Assembly (NCBI GenBank): GCA_028751875.1 | Contig: CM054135.1 | Coordinates: 5,164,891 to 5,228,890 of the forward strand | Reading direction: 5' to 3' | Origin: Rapana venosa | Lineage: Eukaryota; Mollusca; Gastropoda; Neogastropoda; Muricidae | Length of the DNA stretch: 64,000 nucleotides | Shown here: piece by piece, positions 55,395-64,000 of the stretch | Layout: every line of letters begins with the position of its first letter | Position numbering within the stretch: the first letter of the stretch is position 1 | Program-made: the position numbers and the translations under genes | The notes under the pieces: model-generated | Database searches by the model: none | Seen by the model: the letters and a program-made list of their open reading frames with translations, nothing else | Told to the model about the DNA's origin: nothing

Positions 55395-55880
55395 CGAGTA
55401 CATCAGTCATCACTCTAGATGGGTTCTAGAAATAGTGTTTGAAAATTATGTATTCATGACACTGAGATCTAGGTGGCAGGCCAATAGCCCCAGTTTGACT
55501 TTAGTATTGGCATTTTTCACATTTGGATGTTCTTGAGCAATAATATGGAATCATTCATTCATTCAAATCATTGTCCAATGGCACACTATGCTGTGCTATG
55601 TAATGTTAGGCTGTGCTCAACTAAAGTAAAATATCATCAGCAATGCAATGCTTGCACTCATGGGGTGTCATTAACAATAACATAGTGGTTTCTTTGTCTC
55701 AAACTCAGTAGGCCTAAACATATATAATTATATAAAATGGGTTCAATTTTTAACTGTGCAAACCTGGTCAAAAAGAGCTCAAAATCATTTAAAAATTACT
55801 TAGCACATTGCTTTAAATATCATTATCAGTGTAGATAAAAACACAACCAAAAAATAATGGCAGTTATAAGATAATTATAT
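55395..55880. other. Intergenic, nothing recognised
   Basis: AT-rich; no ORF, repeat or element matching others. Confidence 0.5.
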
Positions 55881-55884
55881 GAAT

Positions 55885-56215
55885 AAAAACTCAATTTATT
55901 ATTTATTTATTTTATTTTATTCTTTTATATTGTTGATAATGGAATAAGCATTCATGCCTTTTTACATCTAGTCCCCGTGTGTATGCAGTTTTGTAAATTC
56001 AGTCATCTGTTCCCACAGCACACAATGGCCTAATCTTATGTAAAGCAGAACAGGATTTTAATGTGTGCACAAGATGTTCTGTGTGCGTTTGCACACAGGG
56101 ACTCGGTTTATAGTCTAATTCGAAGGACTTTTTGGGAGAGTGGAGTCTGCACTGATCAGGGAAAATATCCCCTTCAACGGGAATTGAACCTGGGTCAATT
56201 GTGATGTGATTTTTT
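55885..56215 (-). mobile_element. SINE family A1, near full length
   Basis: (TTTA)n tail, GATAATGGAATAAGCATTCA, AAGATGTTCTGTGTGCGTTT and GGGAGAGTGGAGTCTGCACT. A B-box-like TTGACCCAGGTTCAATTCCC is present on minus. The A-box is lost at the junction with the next copy. Confidence 0.8.
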
Positions 56216-56217
56216 GT

Positions 56218-56415
56218 TGTGATCATGTGATTTTTTTAATATATCGAGGATAATGGAATAAGCACTCGTGTGCTTTTTTACATTCAGTCCCCGTGTGTAT
56301 GCTGTTTCGTAAATTTTGTCATCTGTTCCCACTGGCACACAATGGCCTACTCTTTCGAAAAGCGGAACAGGATTTAACGTGTGCGCAAGATGTTCTGCAT
56401 GCGTTCGTACAATTG
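56218..56415 (-). mobile_element. SINE family A1, second copy in tandem
   Basis: ATATCGAGGATAATGGAATA, TTACATTCAGTCCCCGTGTG, CTGTTCCCACTGGCACACAA and GTGCGCAAGATGTTCTGCAT. It follows the previous copy in the same orientation with almost no spacer. Confidence 0.8.
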
Positions 56416-56654
56416 AGACAGCAAGTTACGTAATACAAGTACTCCCTTACCAAGTAAACTGTACAGTACGCAGCATTCCACCCAATGTTTCCACAAGAAG
56501 TTTCCACACCAGGAGAGGAGTTCTTAGAGATCTATCTCCATTGAGTCTGTCCACTTTACAACAACAGCCACTTAAAAACACAACACATGCATCATTGAGC
56601 TAAAAGGTGTCACAATGCATGAGCTAAAGCCTAAATTGCTAAAACGTAAAAGCT

Positions 56655-57060
56655 GTCACAATGTGGATCGGTGGTCTAGAGGTAACACACCTGCCTGGAA
56701 AGCGAAAAGTTTGGGTTTCAAGTGTGTGGTGGTTCAAACCCCGTTTGTGCCCAAAACTTTCCCCCCATCTACTAGACCATAAGTGGTGGTCTGGGTGCTG
56801 GTCTTTTGGATGTAATGATAAACAGAGGTCCTTTGTGCAATACTCATTTAGTAAAAAGTAAAAGTAACCCACGTCATCAAGGGAGTTGTCCCTGGCGAAA
56901 TTCTGTAGAAAAAAGCCACACTAATACTGTAATAGGGAAACAAATACATTTGAAGACGGGAAAAGAAAAAAAAAAGGGTGGCACTGCTCTTGTGGCGATG
57001 CACTCTCCCCAGCAGAGCAGCCCAAATTTCACGCAGAGAAATCTGCCGTGACTTACAATA
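56655..57060 (+). mobile_element. SINE family B, full length with tRNA-like head
   Basis: Head TCGGTGGTCTAGAGGTAACA (A-box-like) and GGTGGTTCAAACCCCG (B-box). The body has GGTGGTCTGGGTGCTGGTCT, CCCTGGCGAAATTCTGTAGA, GGGTGGCACTGCTCTTGTGG and GAGCAGCCCAAATTTCACGC. The tail is AATACA repeats to about 57112. It is the only family B copy here with a head. Confidence 0.85.
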
Positions 57061-57114
57061 CAGTACAATACAAAACAATACAATACAATGCAATACAATG
57101 CTATACAAAAGATA

Positions 57115-58480
57115 ATTCAAAACAGACTCTTCAGATAACATAAGATCTTCATGCTCAGAAATCTCTGTGAAAGTGAAACTGTAATATTTTCTGTGGAGAA
57201 GTCTTGTGACATGAACTTGATGAAGTGATGTGAAGAATCAGGATGCCATTGTGAGAGTTAGGGTAAATTTCCATGTCAAAATATCCACCCTTCCATTAGT
57301 ACCAGTTATTATATCAAGCTCACAGTCTCAGCGGCTGTATAGGTAGATTGAGTTTGACTGTTTGAGTACCCTGATCACCAACAACATGTTACCAGCTGGA
57401 AATTGCAGGTGAGGGAGACTATGGTTTTTGTGTGAAGACTCAAGGCAGCCATTATACAAACATTGATAATCAAACTTGGCAGATTCCATGCTAAGTCCTG
57501 CTTTACACATGAAAATACATTACAACTTTACAGGAAGAAACAGCATAACCAGCTACAGTAAGACCAAAGGAGGGGCACAGCAATAACAGCAGAAAGAGGC
57601 AAGCATTCAGACATTCCTTGTTTTAGCCATGACTTTGTTGCCTTTGTCAGTTTAATAAAAACCAGTTTCTCTGCATGATTGAGCTTGCTTCCCACACAAC
57701 ATAGAGTTGACTTAGTACACCCACCGACACCAGTAGGTTTGTTGACACTATTAACACATTAACAGTGAACAAGATTTGCCTAATTGCCATGTGAAAATGA
57801 TGCTGGGATGGGCACATGATACTGTCTAGTTTCTGCTGTTGTTTGCCCATACGGCATTGCACAAATTTGAATATTGACATGCTTGAGCCAAGTGATTAAA
57901 AGACTGGTGTGACTTCAATTTTGAGGGTCTATGAAGTCTTGGGAACATCTTGGCTGCAGTGTCCTACTTCCAAGAATTAATTTTAGAGTGGGTATTTTCA
58001 CAATCTGTAGGTAAACTTAAGTGCTGCTGTGGACCTGCCCGTGCCTTAATTTGAGTTAACGCATATTATTTTAAACATGCAGAAGGCCAATATGGACATT
58101 TAGGATGATCCATGAATTCATGCCAGTGTTTAATTGGTTATGGAAACATAAACATACCCAGCAAGCGAGCATCCTGTTAAAAAAAAAAAAAGAGCTGCTC
58201 TGATGTTTGAATGTGTTAGGTAAGTCCAGTAAGCCGGCCTCCCGCAGAGTTACAAGCACAGGAGAAGACCAGGTACTGTGCACCCCATCCAATAACTGAA
58301 TAAGGGAATGCAGAGGATATAAAGAAGATATTGTTACTCCAAACATTTTAAAACCATTTTTTGGTTGTAATCTGGGGATGATCAGTGGAACGGCTGGCAT
58401 CCTCCACACAGCCAGGTTCTATCTGGTCTAAGGAATGAAATATATATATATGGTAACCATGTCAGCGTGAATTCTTTTTT
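57115..58480. other. Intergenic, nothing recognised
   Basis: AT-rich with no supported ORF or exon; an A run lies near 58177-58190. Confidence 0.5.
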
Positions 58481-58732
58481 CAGATCCTTCGGATGAGACT
58501 ATAAACCGAGGCCCCGTGTGCGAACACATGCAGAACATCTTGCGCACACGTTAAATCCTGTTCCGCTGTTAGAGTAGGCCATTGTGTGCCGGTGGGAACA
58601 GATGACAAAATTATTTTTAAAAACCCGCATACACACGCATAAATTAAAAAAAGTCATCTGAGCGCTTTGATTTGTTGCTTTACATTATTCAGCGCTATAT
58701 AAATTCCATACATTATTATTATTATTGGAGAG
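58480..58732 (+). mobile_element. SINE family A body joined to TAGCGC/(ATT)n element
   Basis: 58484-58650 is family A in plus orientation (CGGATGAGACTATAAACCGA, GTGTGCCGGTGGGAACAGAT). 58655-58732 is AGCGCTTTGATTTGTTGCTT, TTCAGCGCTATATAAATTCC and (ATT)n. The join suggests a third 3' end for this SINE. Confidence 0.7.
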
Positions 58733-58878
58733 GATTAGCATTGTAAGTATGTGTCTCTAGTGTCTTTCTCAATCTTTTTCTGTTTTGTTAAGTCAAATAC
58801 AGTTTTGTAGAACTAATTTGTCATATTTTAAAATGTCATGTAAATTGTTTACTTTCAGGTTTTTATCTGGAGAGAAGC

Positions 58879-58917
58879 ATGGTGAAAAGATTGAATATCC
58901 ACTTCATCTGCCAGTAA
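58879..58917 (+). promoter_or_regulatory. Upstream ORF, 12 codons, ahead of the MAD1-like start
   Basis: ATG (A at -3, G at +4) with an in-frame TAA ending 4 bases before the main ATG. It counts only if the exon begins at the acceptor-like TTTCAG ending at 58858 or further upstream. Confidence 0.4.
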
Positions 58918-58921
58918 CGCT

Positions 58922-59102
58922 ATGGACTCCCCAGTGGACAGTACAGAGCTCATTCGTATGCGAAAAGATTTTAACGTTTTCCTGTCTGGCAGTGACACAG
59001 GAATAGAGCAACCATCACTGAGACTGAATTTGGATGCTGTTGACTATCTTACCCCCAACAGGCGTACTACAACTATTGAGGAATCTGTCAAAACTGCCTT
59101 AG
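58922..59102 (+). CDS. MAD1L1: MAD1-like exon 1
   Basis: Starts ATG GAC TCC (G at -3 and +4) and encodes 60 residues (MDSPVDSTELIRMRKDFNVF onward) plus one base. The donor is GTAAAG. An acceptor-like TTTCAG ends at 58858, so an upstream untranslated exon is likely. Confidence 0.75.
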
Positions 59103-61332
59103 GTAAAGATTAGAGCTTTTTAATAGAAGCATGATTGGTTGATTATTATATATTATTGTGTTGTTATTAAAGAAGATAATTTTAAAGTCATTAGGAGTGA
59201 AAAATTGACTTAAAATGTTATTCAGAAGTTTGTGGTGAAACATTGTTAAGGTGTCATTTCAAATCTTGTTCAGTGCATGTGTCAAAAACATTGATCCAGT
59301 GGCTGTGGTATGCTACCACACAGTATAAGACAGGAGATTGGGTCTCCAATATATTTAGCCTGGTGTGTGTGTGTGGGGGGGGGGTCACACTATAATTACT
59401 AGAAAATGTACTTTAATGCTTCTGAGCCAGAAACTTTGTCATAGGTTTGACAGTACAAGGTATAAAACTTTGCATAATTTCTGTTTTGACTCTTTCTTTA
59501 AAAAATTTTTTTTTTAAACCTAACTGCTACATCGCTTGTAAGAGCATATCTGGTAGACACATTGTGTATGTTTTTGATCAAGGTTTGAAGTGTTTTTGGT
59601 GAGAAAAATATTTAACAAAAATGTATGGAGTGACGGCGTGATGCAGCATATGTGATTCAGGATTTTTAGAACATTTCCCAATTTCCAAAATGATATATTT
59701 CATGTCATGTTACACATGTATGTTATGTGATTGTGTGTGTCTGTTCACAAAAATGTGCTTTTGATAGATGTGTGCCATTTTTTTCCTTCCAGAAAAAGAA
59801 AAGCAAGAAAAGCTTAAAGTTGCTGAACTTCTGGCTGCCCAAAGTAAAATTGTTGAATTGGAAACACGGCTGGCTTCTTCGAAAACTTCACACAAAAGAG
59901 CACGCATTGAATTCGAAAAAGATATTGAATCCATCAAATCAGAACGAGAGGTGAGATGAGTCTGTGGTTTTGTATGATATTAAGAAAATGCATTCACTTA
60001 TTTTCATTATTGTTAAATGTGTACTTTTTCTTGATTAAAAGAAATCTGTATATAGTATAGTGGTATGCATGGCTGTGAAATATTTGCATTAATTGATAAC
60101 AGTAATAATTGAATGATGACTCTATGGCTCACATCATGCACAACTGAACTCTTACGTTCTTTCTATCAACATTTGCATGCAGCACAAAGCTCATTCAGAG
60201 AAAATTATCCTGTAACCATTCTTGGATTTAGAGCTAGACATTTGTAGATTGGGATTAGTTTTTATCTGTTTGTACAAATAAGAAATGTATACAGGTGACA
60301 TATGAATAAGAACTCTTTGTTATCTCAAATCAACAGAAGTCCATGTCACAAGCACAACATTTATAGAAAGGAAGAAAGTATCTGTGGGAAAAAAAATCCA
60401 GACTTTGCATCTCAAGAGTGTAGTGCCACATATGAAATAATCACCTTTGAAAATCCAATATATGTGCTAAACTGTACTTAACATATTTGGACAGTGTAGA
60501 ATGAGTTTTTCATAAACCATACCTGGTGTAGACACAGCTTGATGTACATTTCTGAAAATATTACTGTAGAAATCAAGGTCAAGTGATGTACTGTACTTTA
60601 CAGATAGTATGACTGGAACATCTCATGGCGGAGTCCCACCACAAATTTGGTGTCCAAAGCTACCTATAGGAATGCTGTCACTTTTTTAGCTTTTTGGTTA
60701 ACATTAGAAACAAAAAGAAAGAAAACAGCACAAAGAAAAAGAAAACCTTAGCACATCAGATCAAACATTGTCACAACTTGGCTATTTCTTTCAAAAGTAA
60801 AAAATCAACATTTGTATTTCCTCTGAAGTCGGGAGTATGGCTGCCTATATGGCGAGGTACTTAAAAACAGTCATACACACAAACTTCTCTCTCAGTAGTG
60901 TGCAATCTCAATCTCACAGTAATTCCCAGGGGGGATGAGTGAGTCAGAGTGCACATTCTGGGTGACCCCCAGAGTGTTAAGCTGGGGAACGCACAACAAC
61001 AACAACATTTGTATTTGCCAGCAAAGTTTTTAAAAAATAAAAATATTGTATGCATTTGGCTCTCTTGTTATCTACTTTATCGTTGAATTTACTCAGGAAG
61101 CATGTTTGTTTTATACCAGCCTTTTTTATTTTTATATACTTTTTTTCAGCGCGAATCAGAAAAGATCTTGGAACTGCGCAGCAAGATCCGACAGTTGACA
61201 GAGGCAGAGCGGTTGGCCAAAGCTGAACTTGCGGAAGGCAGACAAGAGTGGGAAACAGCTCACCTGTCCTTGGAAAAGAAGCTACGCAACGTGCAGAGAG
61301 AAAAACTCACCTTAGAAGAAGATCTTTTGAAA
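58922..61332 (+). CDS. MAD1L1: Mitotic spindle assembly checkpoint protein MAD1-like, first three coding exons
   Basis: Three plus-strand exons (58922-59102, 59793-59950, 61150-61332) join in frame at GT/AG sites to give 174 codons. After a 60-residue N-terminus comes coiled coil. The identification rests on SHKRARIEFEKDIESI (human MAD1 SHKRARVELERAAS) followed at similar spacing by ILELRSKIRQLTEAE (human ELLTRIRQLQERE). MAD1 sits at nuclear pores and unattached kinetochores and recruits MAD2 for the checkpoint. The MAD2-binding and C-terminal RWD domains would lie beyond the window. Intron 3 contains a piggyBac-type ORF. Another coiled-coil protein is possible but less likely. Confidence 0.78.
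59103..59792. other. MAD1-like intron 1, nothing recognised
   Basis: AT-rich; short TG/G run near 59364-59384. Confidence 0.6.
59793..59950 (+). CDS. MAD1L1: MAD1-like exon 2: start of coiled coil
   Basis: Acceptor CCTTCCAG, donor GTGAGA. Encodes EKEKQEKLKVAELLAAQSKI and SHKRARIEFEKDIESIKSER, the second being the best MAD1 match. Confidence 0.82.
59951..61149. other. MAD1-like intron 2
   Basis: No exon. 60835-61000 is an inverted copy of dispersed repeat family C (GATGAGTGAGTCAGAGTGCA, GGTGACCCCCAGAGTGTTAA). Confidence 0.6.
60835..61000 (-). mobile_element. Dispersed repeat family C, inverted
   Basis: Reverse complement matches 15685-15855 and 21062-21215 in the same block order. Confidence 0.65.
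61150..61332 (+). CDS. MAD1L1: MAD1-like exon 3: coiled coil
   Basis: Acceptor TTTTTTCAG, donor GTAAGG; 61 codons in phase 0 (RESEKILELRSKIRQLTEAE onward). The next exon is beyond position 64000 or hidden. Confidence 0.82.
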
Positions 61333-61503
61333 GTAAGGAAATGAGCTGTTTGCTTTTATCTTAACAATTCCAGGAGTGTTCTTTGTTCATGGGACTTTTA
61401 CCTGCTGAAGGTGATATGACACAGTTGCAACTGTTTCTCTGAATTATCACAAATCAGACTATCTATTCGAGAGTATAGCAGTGGAGACTAAGATGGTGTG
61501 GTG

Positions 61504-61530
61504 TTAACCCTTTTTTTCCGAACAGTTCCA
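61504..61530 (+). repeat. Candidate piggyBac left end (TTAA plus CCCTTT)
   Basis: TTAA at 61504-61507 followed by CCCTTTTTTTCCGAACAG. A 5' CCC.T start after TTAA is typical of piggyBac ends. No matching GGG-TTAA is present between the ORF and 64000, so the right end is unseen. Confidence 0.35.
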
Positions 61531-61915
61531 GCCTCATTTTTTTCTCTGTTTTTAATGGTAGTATAACTGCTGAAAATAAGATGATGTCATGTCAGTTTAT
61601 TACAAAAACAAAAACAAAACCCAGTCTCCAAGAACAATATTTATTGAAGTGTTAACTTTGACACTGGTTGTCGCATAAGTTGCCTCACTATTGTCATAAC
61701 TGACATTGGCTGTTGCAACTTAAGTCATGTAACAGGGTCATCTTGGCTTATTTACTTTCACTCATACACGCTGACACAAAAGTTTGGCTCATTCACAAAC
61801 TAATTTGTGTAATTGATTAAATGAGCCAGGGACCATAGAATTTTAGCTTGGTTTATGGTTAGTGAATCATATGCTTGTAATACATAGTGCAACTCGAATC
61901 ATCTGATAAACAACT

Positions 61916-63724
61916 ATGGCAGTGCCAGCTGAAAAAAGTGATGGAATCAGGACTCTGTATGATGATTTTTGTGCTGATGATGATGTGGAGCAAGCGAGTG
62001 AAGAAGAAATGATGGATATCCTGCATGAACTGGCATATGTGGGTGATATTTTTTATATCGATCAAGCACCAAGCAATCGTGATTTTGAGGTCGACGTGGA
62101 CAATGGGTGGGTGAGTGAGAAGGGGGAGGGAGTTTTTAACATGCCATTCAGTGGGGAAGAAAAACTGAAAGTGGTGCTTTCAGAGGATCCAAAGCCTTTT
62201 GACTTTTTTTCCTTGTTTATTGATGATGGTTTTATCCAGAATCTAGTGGAACAGACTAACCTGTATGCTGAGAGAAAAATTCAGCAGGGAAATTTGAAAT
62301 CACAGTCTGGTCTTGAGGGCTGGACACCAGTGACATTTTCAGAGATGTGTGTTTTTTTGGCACTGGCAATCACAACTGGTCTTGTTTTAAAGCACAGTGT
62401 TGAAGATTACTGGGACCAAGATGAACTTGTCAGTACACCATTTTTTCCAAAGCATATGTCACTGAAGCGATTCCAGACAATTCTGAGTAATTTCCACTTA
62501 TCTGACAACTCAGAAGATGATAAAAGCGATCCACTGTTCAAAGTGAAGCCCCTGCTCAGTCACTTCAAGTTGAAGTTCTCAGAAGTATACTCACCCGCAG
62601 AAAACCTCAGCTTTGATGAAGCATCCTGTCCTTGGAAGGGCAGACCTAGGTCTAGATTACACGACCCAGTAAGGCCAGATAAATTTGGAATTGGTTTCTA
62701 CCAAGTCTGTGAGTCTAAATCAGGGTACGTGCTAGGAATGGATGTGTACCAAGATTCCCTCCCACAAACAAACTATGCAGAGGCTCTGGGCATTACAGAG
62801 GAGCTGTCTGCTGCCACCCACACAGTGCTGAGTTTGCTGACTTTCTGTGGGCTTCTGGATAAGGGGCACAAGGTCTACATGGACAGTCGTCACACCAGCC
62901 CAGAGTTGTTTGATCAACTTTATCTGTTCAATACCTATGCTTGTGGAACTGTGGGAGTCAGTGGGCAAGGCATGCCAGTTGCTTTCAAGAAGCAACAAAG
63001 AAACTGTGATACCATCAGACTGCAGCAAGGTGAGAGTATCTTTCGACAGAAAGGTCATCTGTTTGCAATAAAACATCGTGACAAGCAAGACAAGCGAGAT
63101 GTGTGTGTTCTGTCCACCATTCATGGGCCAGAGCAGACCATGCTTGACAAAGTTGATGACCGAGGAAACCATGTCTTGCAACCTACGTGCATCGTGGATT
63201 ACATCCATAACATGGGAGGGCCGCATGCAGCTGATCAGATTCTCGAAAGCTACTCTTTGCTCAGGAAGACAGGCAAATGGTGGCGCAAACTTTTCTTTTA
63301 TTTTTTGTCAGTCGCATTGTGCAATGCGTTCTGTCTGCACAACAAATTTACCAGAGCACCATTGTCCCACTTCCACTTCAGACAGCAGATAGTACGTGAG
63401 CTTGTTTCACAGTCTCCTGATGCCCCTGTGCCTGCTAACAAAGGAAAAAAGAGTCCAAACATCCCTCGAAGGCTCATAGGCAAACATGTAGCTGTGTACA
63501 TTCCTGCAAAAGAAGGGGCCAAGAGGAAGAGACCAGTTCGTGACTGTGTTGCATGCAACAAGAGGAGGAACGAGCGTGATGGCTACAAACGCAAGCAGTC
63601 GTCATACATGTGTAACACCTGTGGGGTTGTTTTGTGCCACCCACGCTGTTTTGAAGTCTACCATTCTTGTCTGGACTATAGACGAGTACTTCAAAATCTG
63701 CCTGATGAAGCCATTGACCACTAG
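61916..63724 (+). CDS. piggyBac-type transposase (PGBD4-like), uninterrupted ORF
   Basis: 602 codons with no internal stop, in MAD1-like intron 3 and in the same orientation. The N-terminus is acidic (DDFCADDDVEQASEEEMMDI), as in piggyBac transposases. The DDE_Tnp_1_7 core is clear: GWTPVTFSEMCVFLALAITT, NLSFDEASCPWKGR (first Asp), KVYMDSRHTSPELFDQL (second Asp) and IVDYIHNMGGPHAADQ. At the last motif the family consensus is MGGVD..DQ, so the third catalytic Asp is replaced by His while the later Asp is kept. The C-terminus has a Cys/His zinc-binding domain (CVACNKRR, CNTCGVVLCHPRCFEVYHSC). Active piggyBac enzymes cut and paste at TTAA. This copy may be inactive or repurposed. Confidence 0.92.
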   Translation: MAVPAEKSDGIRTLYDDFCADDDVEQASEEEMMDILHELAYVGDIFYIDQAPSNRDFEVDVDNGWVSEKGEGVFNMPFSGEEKLKVVLSEDPKPFDFFSLFIDDGFIQNLVEQTNLYAERKIQQGNLKSQSGLEGWTPVTFSEMCVFLALAITTGLVLKHSVEDYWDQDELVSTPFFPKHMSLKRFQTILSNFHLSDNSEDDKSDPLFKVKPLLSHFKLKFSEVYSPAENLSFDEASCPWKGRPRSRLHDPVRPDKFGIGFYQVCESKSGYVLGMDVYQDSLPQTNYAEALGITEELSAATHTVLSLLTFCGLLDKGHKVYMDSRHTSPELFDQLYLFNTYACGTVGVSGQGMPVAFKKQQRNCDTIRLQQGESIFRQKGHLFAIKHRDKQDKRDVCVLSTIHGPEQTMLDKVDDRGNHVLQPTCIVDYIHNMGGPHAADQILESYSLLRKTGKWWRKLFFYFLSVALCNAFCLHNKFTRAPLSHFHFRQQIVRELVSQSPDAPVPANKGKKSPNIPRRLIGKHVAVYIPAKEGAKRKRPVRDCVACNKRRNERDGYKRKQSSYMCNTCGVVLCHPRCFEVYHSCLDYRRVLQNLPDEAIDH

Positions 63725-64000
63725 TTTGCACTTCAACTCACCTGTGTATATATGTAGATAGATAGATAATACACACATGTATACACTTGTAAATATTCAA
63801 TCAATATACAGTATAACTTCGACACAATGATCAGTACAATTATTGTGACTACATTTGGATCAGAGAGAGACTGTTGCTTTCAGAAAGTGTTGTCAGTACG
63901 AAAACTTATCTGGGCTTTTCACTCTTAGCTGGATTACCTGCATGGAACACTGGTATAATGCACATACTGACTTTCCTTTGAAAAAGTATGTTACTTATTT
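63725..64000. other. 3' flank of the piggyBac-type ORF
   Basis: AT-rich with GATAGATAGATA near 63757-63768. No AATAAA close to the stop, no terminal inverted repeat and no exon recognised. Confidence 0.5.

Overview
The window looks like an intron-rich metazoan nuclear genome, most likely a mollusc and perhaps a marine gastropod. That placement is inference. It rests on small exons in long AT-rich introns, dense tRNA-derived SINE copies, RTE-type LINEs, piggyBac-type DNA transposons, and very many (CA)n, (AAT)n and poly(C)/poly(G) tracts. No bacterial-type operon, CRISPR array or rRNA gene is visible.

Region 1 (about 2.9-43.9 kb, minus strand) is one large gene. I could thread 26 coding exons through canonical splice sites with matching phases. 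They give about 1,935 codons of a Discs-large homolog 5 (DLG5) MAGUK scaffold: a CARD-like N-terminus, a long coiled coil, PDZ1-PDZ2, a Ser/Pro/His-rich linker, PDZ3, PDZ4, SH3 and a basic HOOK-like segment. The guanylate-kinase-like end lies beyond position 1. Its introns hold SINE mosaics, a 5'-truncated LINE (717-2785), a LINE relic on the opposite strand (about 29.2-29.86 kb), a TTAA-flanked MITE-like element (31148-31809) and several tandem or diverged duplications.

Region 2 (about 44-58.8 kb) separates DLG5 from the next plus-strand gene. It is packed with non-LTR retrotransposons, all on the minus strand: an RTE-like copy nearly identical to the one at 717-2785, a decayed RT + RNase H LINE (about 48.57-51.24 kb), and a full insertion with an exact 14-bp target-site duplication (52134-55210). 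A 68-bp perfect inverted repeat borders that insertion. Also here is a candidate two-exon start of an unrecognised minus-strand gene (exons near 51.69 and 48.1 kb) beside a CpG-rich, promoter-like stretch.

Region 3 (58.9-64.0 kb, plus strand) holds the first three coding exons of a coiled-coil gene best matched to the spindle-checkpoint protein MAD1. Its third intron contains a piggyBac-type transposase ORF of 602 codons with no internal stop. Where the family's third catalytic aspartate is expected, this ORF has histidine. DLG5 (cell polarity and junction scaffold) and MAD1 (kinetochore checkpoint) are divergently arranged but not known to share a pathway.
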